64,000 nt of DNA from Amphirosellinia nigrospora. Lineage: Eukaryota; Ascomycota; Sordariomycetes; Xylariales; Xylariaceae. Under the pieces are notes generated by a model, which was not told the origin of the DNA, ran no database searches, and worked only from the letters and a program-made list of their open reading frames with translations. Of the stretch, positions 44,773-57,900 are shown piece after piece. The position numbers and the translations under genes are program-made. The stretch spans positions 3,925,058 to 3,989,057 of the forward strand of contig SCHM01000003.1 in the NCBI GenBank assembly GCA_004123355.1, given 5' to 3'. How positions within the stretch are numbered: position 1 is the stretch's first letter; each line of letters opens with the position of its first letter.

Positions 44773-46053
44773 CTTCAAACCAAACAACGAAAGAGCGGAG
44801 AGTATGCCTGGGTGATGCGTGTGACTACGAACATGTAAAATATAAGACAGACAGAGGAAGGGAAGGAAAAAAAAAGGAACGAAATGAACAAAGGAAGCGT
44901 CGAAAAAGCGGTCTCGTGGATAACCTAGGTGCTTACCGTGAAAAGGAAATGGACTGTACGCCACGAAATACAAACATGTAGAATTGGTATAAACGTGTAA
45001 AAGACAGGGATAGGGATGACTTTAGGGTGATCTGCGAAGGAGGCAGCCAATCAAGCAGGGTTCAGGCTAGGTAGCTATACCTAAACTTACTTACCTAGCC
45101 TAGGTAGGTAGCCTATCGATCATCGCCAAGCACTCTTATATCATCATGTTTCTGCGTCAGGTCAGCGCCGCCTACATGACCACTGTGGCTCTCACAATGC
45201 ATTGCAAATTCTGGTCCGGTCCGATGGTACGTGGAAGCGTGTCTACGGTTGGTTGGTCACGGGTCTATGACGAGGGAACGAATGGAGCCCTCTAATTCAT
45301 CCCCAGACCTGCTTCGCCTGTCTTGGCTCTCATATCAATCAGTCTTGGAAGTTGAAACAGGGGTAGCGCGATACACTACTTGGCACACAGTACAGATGGT
45401 GAATAGGTAGACATACAATACGGAGCTATACCTACCGAATACCGTTGGCATCCTGCAGAGAAAGAAGCTATAACATGTCGTTGAACAGATTTGTGAAGAG
45501 GCCTAAAATAATTGTACGAGTAAACATCGTTGATTCTTAGAATTCGTATTATAATTAATAGATGGCCAAAAGATTCTCATACTATATATAAGACGCTAGC
45601 GCGCTTGGTGTTGGTAGGGAAAGCTTCCTTAAGAGCTTGGCCAAAGCGCATTTCGATTACTGGCGACCCGTAAACGAATCCACTCTTAGCCACTTCATAC
45701 CTGAGAAGCAGCAATTTGATTGCCACGCCCAACTTTGGCACAACAGGACGTAGAGAGATAACTGCTATATCACAAGACTACAAATCAAACCAAACAATTA
45801 CTCCCAGGAGACTATACAAACTTTACCCAATTATTATGTGCGCGTGCTCTCACTACCTATAGTTCAAGTGAAATTTATGAAAACCCTGAGAGCCCAGATC
45901 CTTTTATTTGTAACACCGCCTGCCAAATGCATCTCATGTGTGGCAACCATGATTGATCACAGTGCAGGAGTATATGACGCGACAACAAAGACATAAACCA
46001 AGATATGCCCAAAATCTAATGTAAGCATTATGGTTGCATAGTCAACGCATCGC
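44773..46053. other. Spacer with AGGTAGGT-rich patch
   Basis: About 1.3 kb between the exchanger start and csmA 3' end. A patch at about 45065-45112 is built of CTAGGTAG/TACCTAGG units. The rest shows no gene. Confidence 0.4.
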
Positions 46054-49000
46054 CTATAACTGTCCGGAGAGCAACGCCTCGGTAGCTAAAACCTATATTA
46101 GCGATATCCTTGGGGGGAAAGGCTGTTGACTCATAACTTACCGCTGTTAATATACGCTCGTTTAGATTCAAGCGGGACGTTGAATCGCCTCTCCAATTCC
46201 TGCTTGATGCCCTTCTTGGTAACTGTCATTAGATCGGCTGTCCGCAAAATCTCCCGGATTTCGGCTAGGAGCGCATCATCGCTGGGCATTGATGCTAGAT
46301 CTACCATCTCGGTCTCGCCATGGTTACCGAAGAACTGCGAGCCCCCAAACTGGCTCATTCTATTGTCCGTGGGAGCAAAAGACATGCGGCTAAAATTGCC
46401 CGAATTCTTAACGTCGTATGGGGGAATAACTCCCACGGTCGAGCCGGCGCGAGACTGAGAATGATAGTATTCGGACACAGCAGCATTCATACCAGGCTTA
46501 GTGGCATAACTGAAGCCGCTGATCTCTGAACGAGTGTCCTCCTTCGAAGTTTGCGCATCCCATAGTTCAGCTTGATACTCCTCCCACCTCTTCCGAGGGA
46601 TCGAGGCAGGATCAAATTTGCCTTCGTCAGAAATGACAACCTTCTTGCCTTGCTCGCCAGCAACCACACGGGTGTTGCCCCAGTTGAAGTCATCCATATG
46701 CCAGAAAGCATACAGCGGCAGGCCGAAAGAGTAGACAGGGACAGCCAGGATATAAAGAAGTAGCCAACCCACCATTTCCCACCGCCTGCGCAGGAGGAAA
46801 ATGACGGCTTGCAGTCCGTAGATGGCGCCGAGCAAAATAAAGGAAGTGACCGGAACGATAGTGGCGTTGGTAGAAACAAGAACGATGAGATAAATAATGT
46901 AAGCGATAGTTACGGGCTGCACAACAGTCGATAAGAGATCGATGAATATCACGAAGCGCATACTGAAACAGCAGAAACCGCAAAGCTGTGACATCGGGAC
47001 GAGCTCCATAAGATTGTGTACCGTAGAGTTAATCCAGCGACGGCGCTGTGAAACGAACACTTGCCAGGTATCGGGAGCAATAGTCCAAGCCTTAGCCGTG
47101 AAGATGTACTTAGTCTTGTACTTCGAATGGTACTTGAGGAGAAGCGTGGTCAGGTATCGATCCTCACCAAGATGTAGTAGGTTCTTCATATGCAAAGTGT
47201 CGACACGGATCGTAGAATAATCTTCAACAATCTCGCGACTGACAAACAGTGGCTTCCCTGTCTCGGCAGCGCGAATGCGGTACATAGAGAAACAACCTGG
47301 TAAACAAGTGACACTGCCGAACAAGCTTTCGAAAGCCTTAGAGAGGTTGTGAGAGATATAGTACTCGTAAACTTGAATCCCGGTAATGAACGAGGACTTG
47401 GAATTTGTTAGGGCAGTTTCGCCACAACAGGCAATTAGGCGCGTATCGTCTAAGAACGCAGAAACCATGCGAGTAGCTGAATCGGGAGCGACAACGGTAT
47501 CAGCGTCGATTTGGAGCATGTACTCATAAAATGTCGGGTTAACTCCAATAACATTGCGGATTTGATGGTACATCTCCAGCTCCAGCGGGCTCATGGGCAG
47601 ATTGTAGTGGACACGGTTGAGGAAACGCATTATAACCATTTGTGAATCTCGTTTGCCACGGTTGCCAGGGCGAGAAACTTCTGAGGGCTTACCAACCTTG
47701 ACAACGACCATGAAGGGAACGATATGGCCTTGAACTTCGTATAAGCCAGAATATACTTTACCCATGTTGTGCTGCTTAAGACCTTCGCCAAGAGACTCAA
47801 AGCTAAGTGGCTCGGGGTCTACAGTTTCGGAGACACCAAGGATATCCAGTACAATACGGGGTGTCGGTCGGTCATTTCCTTGTCCAATAATCATTCCGTC
47901 GCAAACTATCACCAGAAGTTTGCGCTTATCATCGTATCGCATACGAGCAGCAGAATCGATAGCTCGGCGAAGCGAGTCTTCGTCTTCGGTATAAGCCGGG
48001 ATTTGGCAAATAATAAACTTGTCGATATCTTCTGGCATATTCTTCGCTGAAAACTGGAGAGCGGCAAGAAACTTGAAGCCAATAATACTGACCAGAACGA
48101 CAGAGACAGCCAAGATAAGGTATTGTGCGAACTGGCACTTCGTGGAGTTACGGGTATCAACATCACCAACATAAAAGAGATTGTCCAGGCAAAGCTGCAT
48201 GCGGGCACGCAACGCGTTGTCCATAGGGGTCCTAGTCCATAGCTCAGTCAAATCAGTACCGGCCTTATCGGTAAAGAGGGTTAGAACAGTATCGTCCATA
48301 AAATTCACGACATCGGGGTCGGTGGGTTTCTGGGCGCCATCAGGAACATCAATGTGACGGCCACCAATTATATACTGAGTGAGGTCGTAAACTCGTCCGT
48401 GAAGTATAGCAATTTGGTTTTGCTTAGTGGCGAGTGTCTTGACATATTGCGCCGTGTAGCCCACGGTACCCTTCTTCCATGAGCCTTTTAGAACTTCCAT
48501 TCTCTCATAAAACCAGTCGGGTTGGTATTTAGTAGTAGAGTAGCGGTAGTCATGGTAGTTGGCATTCGGGTCTGAAGAGCCGACGACATTGGCGGAAGCA
48601 GACACGTTGGCTAACAAGACAGAGGGGTCAACCGTGCCTGTTTTGCCCTGGCAGAGAGCTGAAACCTGGACAGGGAACAAAGCCGAAATATCTTTGCCAC
48701 CGTAATCGGTGAGCTTTTTAGTGTCAATGTAGGACGGGTAATGGTGAGGAGCATATGTTGTGACGTCGAAGACTTGACCGCGAACAGATACATAGATTTA
48801 TGCCCATCTTTGCCGTCGTACGCGGATAGCTCTGCGGCACTAAACACGTACTGTTTGGGACAGATGAGCATCGGGAAAATGATGATGAAGAAAGCAGCAA
48901 CGAGACAACTAAACCAGATGATAAGTTGATTGCCAGCTTCTCTCGCCAAGCCATCCTTACGTCTTTCCGTGGCATTCGTCCAACCCAGCGGATGAGGAAA

Positions 49001-51722
49001 TCAGGGACGAACCAAGTAAGAAGGTATACACTGAAAATCCAGCGTTTTCGACTGGCACTATCCCTGTATTCCTCAACTTCGATTAGTGACTTCTCATTGC
49101 CACGTTCCGCCATTTGTTCTCGGGTGTCGAGATTCTTAAACATATCACCACCTCCGAAAGCAGATACGCCCGCCTCTGAGCGCGTATCAATGTCACCGCT
49201 ACCAAAGTAGCCACCACGGGCTTTATCGCTGTACTGTGGTGTGTTGCCAATGGACACAAGCCGCTCTTTAGAGGCACCAAAAGGCAATTCGCCTCCGGGT
49301 GTAGAGCCATCACCCGGGTCGGACGCATATCGGCCAGACGCCGAAGTGCCGTCACCGAGTGATGTCACTTCAATCCAGCAGCGTTCACTCAGGAAAATAC
49401 CAGTAGAGCCAATGTGAGCTTCGTGCGCTGGCCATTGCCTATTCTGGACAACGGCTTCAGCCTTCTCCCGCTCGCTCCCAACGAAAATTGTCTCAGCATC
49501 GGCAAGACCAAGAAATTCCCCGAAAGGTAGGAAGATACTGAAATCAGCAGATCTCAAACGTTGACTGATTTCTGCAATACCAAAAGTTTGTACTTGTGAC
49601 CTGACGCATTTGCTATCGAATTGGTTCGCGATACGTCTATCGTTCGGTTTTAAACAGAACACGAAATAATTGTTGGTGTTAGGAGCGATGATAGCTTGCT
49701 TGACGTTGTCCAAAGCCGACAAGAATTGACCTGCTGCACCCTGTTCCGACTGGCGGGTGTTCTTACTGGGGCCATCTCTTGACCGACTCTGGCCCCTGCC
49801 ATCGCCAGCCTCACTATCGAAATCATCAAAAGAATCCTCACGTAATCTACGCGATCGCATCGCTCGGCCACCCCTTCTAGACATAACACTAGGCGCCTCA
49901 TTGGCTTGGAGCTCACGGAAGCCTGCATCACAGTGGTCTTCTCCTGAGGATGCATCACTGTCTGCAGAGCTTCTTGCCCAAAAAGACGTGCGACAAATTC
50001 GCTCTTGCTCGAATTGATGAGATTCATGAGATCCCGGAAATGACCTCCCGTTTTCCTCACGAGGCCCTTGATAGGGTATTCCACCTCGCCAGCAAAATGT
50101 CTGACTGTAAAGGCGGCGGAGGTGTTTTCAGACAAGAAGTTGCTACCAGGAAGTCTTGCCGTCGCAGAGCCAACAGCAATTGCTGGGTTTTTACCCTCGA
50201 ACCGTTTCCTTAGGCTCTCGAGAAGCTGCATATCCGTGCGGTGACGACGAGTCTGATCATCGAGAATGCTAAGCAACCCATTGGCGGGTTTCAGCAGGCC
50301 TTTCACGGCATCTGAGTTGTCAAAGTAGCTTGTTGCAGGGACGCTAACTTCTTCATTATCCAGCATATCCGCCTTTCTGTCAAAGAAGTTCTGTAAAGTT
50401 AGATTATAGAGAGATTCCATGGCGGCATTGTTGAGGAGCTGGTCAAGGGCGGAGCCGGTGGATGTTTGCTGAGAAAAGCCTGGGAAATCAATAATATTGA
50501 TAGTGTTGGCAATAGACTCTTCAGCTGCACAGATCTTTTGGTTAATACTCTCAATAATATACGCAACAAGCAGAGAATACAGCGTGCGAGCGAGTTCGTC
50601 AGCATTGGCCCGGGCTCCTTGGGATCTAGCATGACTGTGACCCTCTCTCGATGAATCATTTTCGTCTTGTAACCCATGGTGTTTTGTAGATCTTGAGAGC
50701 TCACTCCTAGGAACGCAGCGACAATACCCAACACGTCCTTGTTGCGCGCCGCAGTAATGGTCTGGGCACCTTCGTGCGAAAACCACCACTGTCATCAGCA
50801 GTTACAAGCGTATTCGCGGATGTCTCGAATTCAAGCTGTCCAATATGGAGGATACAAGCCAACATCTGGCATATTTCGGCGATCTCACTTCTGGGGAACT
50901 CTAGCTTCCGAAGAGCAGTCTTGAACAGCTGAAAACCTTCAGCATCATTTATACCAACTTTGAGCTGAGTGGGATGGCCCAAATACTTCCATCGTCGTTG
51001 ACCAGCTGAATCTTTGGGGATCAATACCCAAATGGGCCTTTTCGGCCTCACTAGTACCGGCGAGAAGATAGTATAGCACATGGAAGTTCCGTTCCCCGTT
51101 GGCACTGTCGTAATCCTGCTTCGTTCCAGTCTGTGATCTAGAAGTTTGCCGCCGAGGAGAATGGGTTCGTTGTCGACGCCGTATCATATTGAAGTTCATA
51201 GAACAGGCCAGCTTTCGATGCCGTGGGTGTTGTAGCAGTTTTAGTAGTGGTAAGCGAGTCAAAACGTAGGCGGCCAGGGAAACCTTGCTAGACAGCGGCG
51301 TAGACGACTTGTTCAGTAGCGAAGTCAGAAGATGGGACCGAATAGTGGTCTTTCCGGAACCGGATTCACCTCTAATGAGGTGATCGTTAGCTTCTTCCAT
51401 CTCGAGCCAAAATAGAGAATAAAGGGTTTAGACGCACAAAAAGAGCACTGCTTGGTTTTCCGAGCGATGTCCCATCCTGAGAAAGGCACGATCAGCTATG
51501 TCCTCGGCCCCGGCCATAGCACTACCTCTTTGCCCCATCAAGACCTTTGGTTGACGAGGTATAAGTATTGAGCGATATGAGGGCATGTGATGATAGCTTC
51601 GCTGTTGGGATCGAGACATGGAAGCGGCTGGCCAGGTGTGCCGTCAAGTGAGTATCGGACTGCAGGTGGGCAGGAAGCGATGGCAGCGATGGCTGAGTGT
51701 GGGCTCCTCCGCTGCCGCCCAT
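46054..51722 (-). CDS. csmA: Class V chitin synthase with myosin motor head (frameshifted)
   Basis: Polarised-growth chitin synthase: an N-terminal myosin-like motor fused to a processive GT2 chitin synthase, ~1850 aa. Start [20 protein letters not shown], conserved for the class. Intron 51437-51372 restores the P-loop [10 protein letters not shown]; switch-type [14 protein letters not shown] and [11 protein letters not shown] follow. Then a cytochrome-b5-like segment ([18 protein letters not shown]) and the catalytic part with [35 protein letters not shown] and [14 protein letters not shown] between membrane helices. A DEK-type C-terminus ([19 protein letters not shown]) continues through a last intron (46141-46086) into [10 protein letters not shown], stop 46056-46054. 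At least eight indels break the frame in the motor and linker part; the last ~850 codons are clean. Head-to-head with csmB. Confidence 0.87.
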
Positions 51723-54700
51723 GGTGGGAGGTGCAAAGCCATGATGGATTCAGGCCAGCAAGCCGGCAATCGCTTCGACGAAAGACTCGATGGCAGCAAA
51801 ATAGGTGATGGTATGCGGGACGTCTAGATACGGCTTGCCTGGACGGCCGGCGTGTTGAAGGTTAACCCCTGATTAAATGTGTATGACACTAGCGGTAATG
51901 CAAGTAAATCACAAGGAGACGACGATGTGTAAATTAAAGTATATCTTGGAATAGCGAGCGTAAAAAATGGACACAATAACGAATGTGGCTATTAACACGG
52001 AATAGGATGTTGGGATGAAGAATGAACGCCAGGAATCAGGTCTTCTTTCTTCTTGCCCAGCCGTTGCTTGGAGGTGTGGATGGGGAGTTGAGGGAACGAG
52101 AAATGGTCCTGTCTCTGGATTGGTCTGCTTCCACTGAGAAGAGCCCACCAGCGTAGGGGAACTAGCGCCCCGAATCCGCATAAATTAAAAATACATGCCA
52201 CACGTTACGACGGCCTGGATGGTGCTGGCTCAGGAGAAAGCTACAGCTAGCGTCGTCTACTAAGTATACTTACGACCTTAGGTACTAAGGTATGTACCTA
52301 TACTGGGAAGCCCGTGTCAGACTCGTGCTTAGTGCTCACCACTAGCCACCATGACCGAGTAAGGTAGTACCTGAAAGCCATCTGCTGTAAGCAAGTTCAA
52401 GGTTTAATATATTTCATACTGCTTACCAGCGACAACCTGTGCTATCAGAAATCTTCGGTTGTAGCCTAGACTTGTGTTAAAATTTTAATTTTTTTTTTTG
52501 GGTACCGTACAATACAGCAAGTATAGTATATCCCCATCCTGTCGCTACTAACAATTCGTAGCTAAGAGAGATTCAATGTTTTGTGGTCGTCGGCTCTTAC
52601 AGCGGGCTATCTTCCTACCTAGGCAGTTTTAAGTTCTACCTGGCGCCAGGACAAATAAGGTAGCATCCATTTAGCATTTTGACAAATGACAAGTCCCAGC
52701 AACTGATGATCTCCCTACCCGGGACGTGCGCTAATGTAAGTAAAAACTTTACAGAGTACAGCGTGCAGTTAGAATCTGCGACAACCGAAACGTAAGTACA
52801 CAGTTTATGATGAATAGATCTGCTGAGATGGCAAATACCTTGCGACTATTACAGTGCTAAGAGGTTTATCCATGTACACAGATACGAAGTACCAATACTA
52901 TTCTGGAATTCCAGTGAGAGCTAGGTATATGCTATTCAGGTACACACCCATGTATGTAAATCGCTTTGGGGGTGTTGTTATTCTAGGTATTTTCAACATT
53001 TCGACGGCAGCTTTTGCCATCACCAAACACACAATACCTAACGTGCTTCGATCCAAGGCAAATGCACCATGCAACTGGCACAAAGGCAAGTAAGACAAAC
53101 TGCCTAATAGGTACAATAAACCTGCACGTCCCGACCGTATTTCTAGCGGCGCCACTGATGGGCAAAGGGGGCAAAGGATTGGCTATCGATCCGATGAAGA
53201 CGGATTTATCGGCCCACTTATTAGACAGCAAATGTATCAGCCGTCAGCTCGGAAAAGGTAAACAAACACGGTATGAGCGGCGTAGCAAGCATGGAGCTGT
53301 GGCCCGTTCCACTCGATCAGATCACGTCACTCACTCAATGCTTGTTTGGCGACACGAGCGATGACAAGCATGACCGAATGCCGCAGAGACGCGTACACTG
53401 TTCCGCTATACATATATCTCCAAGTATGCTTACATGTATAACGCACAGCAACACTGTATATTTCATGGACAATACCTAGCTGATTGTCGGCGAGGTGCAT
53501 GATACAAATGCTGTTATAGCCTATTGGTCTCCCCGGCACCATCGTGATATCCCTGCCCAAGGCCAACAGCAACGTAGCACCATGAACAGGTAGTTGCATC
53601 ATGGCGCTGTTAGTTTCCTCAGGGCTGCTAACCAATGTCCATCAGTTAATCACCAATTATGATGTCTAAGCACTAGTAGGGATACACAGATTCCGAGGGG
53701 AATTTAGATGGGTCGGAACACGGTTATGTTGGATTGTAGAATAAGAATAACACCAAAGAAGGATTGTATATAGTAATGCATCGTAAGGCGGAGGAGTGTG
53801 TTGTCTGAGTTGTCTGTCTCGTATCGCTCGATGGTGTGGTGGCAGTGCTGGACAAAAAGGACATGCTAAGCCTGGACAGTCCGGAATGGGCGGTTGACGG
53901 AACTTTTTATCAAGAAAGTCTAAGGGCCGTACCAACACGGGGCCCCACCTCCAGCTTTTGCCGCCTCGTATTTCGAAGATGCTTGGTAAAGCAGTGGGCA
54001 CTTTGTGCGGATCCAGCCGAAGTTCCACTGTTGTTTTATCCCTATCTGCAGTATGCGTGCATGCCCTTAGCATTTGCGACAACCGCTCAAGTTATTTTCA
54101 ATTATAAACAAAGGTAGGTATGTAGCGCTATACACACGTGCTCGTTTGTTCAGGACGAACAATAGCACGTTATATGGTATTATTACCTATGTTGGAGAAA
54201 GGAAATATGCGCTGGAAACTTGGTGGAGGGTGGACGAGACGGGAATGACAAGGGAAAAAAAGAAAAAAAAAATATGAACGCAAGAGACCTAGGTACGCTA
54301 TAGGAGAAGAGAGAAATAAATAACAGCCATATAGGGCTAGAAAGGAAGGTATCTGTTCGGCATAGTACTTATGTAGGCGGAATTCTTAAGTGGACGGTTG
54401 GCAGGTACCCGGAATCTACTACTGCCTGCCATGAATTAACACTGTGTACATCGTTCATGAGCGCTTCTTGATGTATTCGTTCTCCTCTCTCTTCCACAGG
54501 TGCTAGTGTGTTGATCGTCTCCTTACTTACAGTTTGCATCTTTTGATTTCTGCTCACAACACAGAGCAACGCTCCCATTTCGTATCTTTTCTAATTACCA
54601 GCCACCTCACTCGCTCTGGTGGTCTTAATAGTCTATCGTTCGTAATCCCCATTTTTGCTTTATCTGGATTCCCACATACCGGTCTTTGAATCAGGGGCTG

Positions 54701-54946
54701 CTGTAAGAGAACCAAAAACAAACCACAGCATCGTCAGCGCCGTGCACGCTACCTCCCTGACCCCAAGCGTATTCAGCGACATCAAGCCCTCACTTTCACT
54801 ATTACAGAGACCGTACGGCAACTAGTTCCCGAGAACCACACAAAGTCCTCTGCATCATCTGGTGTCGTCACGTCGCCGGGAAACAGACAGGTCTTCCACG
54901 ATCGTGATTGTCCGAAAGGACAAACACGACTAGGCCTGCGGTCAAG
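51723..54946. promoter_or_regulatory. Shared divergent promoter region csmA/csmB
   Basis: 3.2 kb between two divergently transcribed chitin synthase genes, the arrangement conserved in many Pezizomycotina. It contains a poly-T tract (~52486-52499), AGGTAC-type motifs near 52260-52300, and CT-rich leader sequence on the csmB side. No gene inside is supported. Individual factor sites cannot be named with confidence. Confidence 0.6.
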
Positions 54947-57900
54947 ATGGCGAACCATCAAGCCCGCATGTCCATGTACTCGGTCGCCTCCGACTCATTT
55001 CGCGGTCCTCGGGGCGCCGGCTCAGCCACTCAATTGTCCACGACAACGCTACTAAACGCGATTCATAACATCTACCTATCATCGCAGCCCTACCAACTCG
55101 CGCCGGCAGTAGTGTCGTCGTCAACACGTGGCTTACTGCAACACAAGTCGGGCCGGATGGCCGGTCGGGGGAACCATCGACACTGCCCTGGCCGCCCGGG
55201 CTTGGGAACATGCACGACGTCGAGCGGAAGATGGGTGTATCGTGTTAGGGTACGTCTTTAACGAAACAAGAATACCGCGTCCAAAGTGCTAAACGTTACA
55301 GATCTCTCCACACGTCGACGCCTTCGCTCCTCACACCGTTCCTTGCCTCTCTACCTATATCTATCCTTCATCACTACTGACCGGTCTTGAGGCAATTCAA
55401 CCTTTCATCCGATGCGTAACACCTCAAAACCCATCCACCCCACGTCAAAACGCGCTTGGCATTACCCTCACACTCAGCCTTTCCGGTAATCTAACCGCAG
55501 CAGCTCTGGCGTTGTCTCAAGGAGGAATTAATACTACCGAAGGACTGCTCAAGATACCCGCCGAACCGGGTTACCGGGCCTTCGATGTGTTCTACTATCT
55601 ACTAACCTCAGCCTCAACGCCAGCTGAGCGTGAGTTTCTCAGCCTTAAATCTGCAAATGATTATCATTTACTAGCACGATCCGGCACTTATGATCCGCCC
55701 TCTTATCTTCCTACAGCAGATGACTCTGCAGCTGCCGATGACTTCAGGAGAGCCCTAAAAGAGATTGGTATTAAAGGATCCTCACATCGAAACCTCATCT
55801 CAGCTTTGGCTGGGTTGCTAAAGCTTGGAAACACGCTAGACTACGATGTTGATAGTGAAACACTGGAGACTATTTGCGAAGATGTCGGTGGATTACTCGG
55901 TCTCGATCCTGATGTTCTTATGAACCAATGCACTACGGAAGACAGACAAACGCTAGTAGGAGGGCTGTATGAAGCCCTCGTCGATTGGGTAATTACCAAG
56001 GCCAACGGAGCAATTGCGGATCAGATGTCACGAATTCGGGATGGGGATGAATCCCTTGATGGTCACCGAACCCCAACGTCGGCCGAAGACAATGGGGACA
56101 CTGTGTGCATTACAATAATCGAGGTCCCAGATCCTAACCTAGGGAGGGCTTTGGCCATGCGAGGCATTTTCGATGATACTACGGGCATCAACGCCGAGAT
56201 GAAGGAGGCGGCGTGGATGTAATTACGCAGGGCAGTACAAAACGTGAAATGCAAAACGCAGTGGCAGAAGCAGGGTCTGACCTAGGCATCACAACTGGAG
56301 CAGCTGCTCGAGAGACACCAACACCAGCTGGAAAAAAGGGAAATTGTCTTGGAAAAGGTTGGATTTGCGTGTGAGGATGAAGGGTTCTCAAGAAGCTCTT
56401 GTTTCCTGTCCAGGGGCAGGAATCAGTCTTGGGCGCAATGCGCGAATAGATCTAGCGTCAGTGCTTGGCGCTAGTCGCGTGTGGTACATATTTCACTACA
56501 CCCTACAGATGAAGACTCTCTGCCAATCTAGCTGCTCGCCCTCGGTTACATCCGCCTGGTCAGCTGGCACCGTTTCACGACAATTACGAGCCTGGAGGCT
56601 GCCAGAATGGGCAAATTGCCGGAATAAGAATCTCGACTTCACAGCTGACTTCGATCTGGATGAATTCTATCAGCGTTTCGCTCCCTTGGGTTGCCGAGAA
56701 GGCCGAGACGGCATCGAATCCTGGATCCTTGAGAGGGGCTGGAGCAATGGGAAGTAGTAGTTGGCCGGGAACGCGTATGGATGAGAGAAACGGCTTGGTG
56801 GGAGGCCGAGAGCATGCTTGATCTCAAGCCCCTCATGAGCTTGTGCCTACAATGAGCAACCTGAGCAACCCATTCGCCACTCCCGCCCGTGACACCATCT
56901 ATGGTAACAATAATGGCAGTGGTTTCTTTCCACCTCATTTCCAGGACCAGTCTTCAAACAACAGCCACGAAAATCTAATGACACATCAACGTAACCAAAG
57001 CCAACTTACATTCGCACAAAGTCAAGTCAGGGCACCATCTGCGAGTCCTTCCGCTCTGCGGAACGCGGTTCAAGGTGACTATGGCCTGGGAACCAAGGGT
57101 GATAATCGCCGTGACCAAGTCTACTACACAAATGAGGGAGACTTGATGAATAACCTGGACCCTGGTGATGCAACGGGTAAACACGTTGAGACCGAGGAAG
57201 TCACATTCGGTCGACGAGCATGGGTCGGGTTTGTTTGGGCCATGACCTTCTGGATCCCATCGTTCGCCTTGATCCACATTGGTCGGATGAAGCGGCCAGA
57301 TGTTCGGATGGCCTGGCGAGAAAAGGTTGTCCTTGTCTGGCTCATCATCCTTCTCAACGCCATCGTTGTCTTTATCATCATCTTCTTCGGTCGGATCCTA
57401 TGTCCCAATTTTGATAAAGCCTGGCTCCAGAAGGAGGTCAGCACACACACAGCTCAAAATGACTTCTGGGTAAGCATCCATGGTAAAGTTTACGATATCA
57501 CGAAGTTCTGGAAGCTTCAGCACAGCGACAATGGCATACAAACAACCAATGATCTGATGTTACCCTTCGCCGGTTTGAACCTGGACCAATACTTCACTCC
57601 TCCACTTACCTTGTCGTGTCCAGGCCTTGTTACCGCTGAGACCACTCAATTAACAGTCGACCCTGAAGATAGACCCACAATGACGGAAGGCTTGCACACG
57701 TCAGGCTACTACGGAAATAAAAACTCGAAGGCGCTTTCCAGTAACACATGGTACAAGGACAAGTTCCAACCAAAAATCAAAGAATACTACCATGGTGATC
57801 TAGTCTGGAATCAAGGCACAGTCACTCGAGAAAGCCAAAACTGGAATCTGATGGTAGTTACCTATGAGGGTGGGATCTATAACCTTACGGATTACTTTTC

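Noticed and set aside
51723-54946. Small genes inside the csmA/csmB spacer
   Set aside because: All frames are short, compositionally random and overlap each other on both strands; the spacer is a conserved divergent promoter region.
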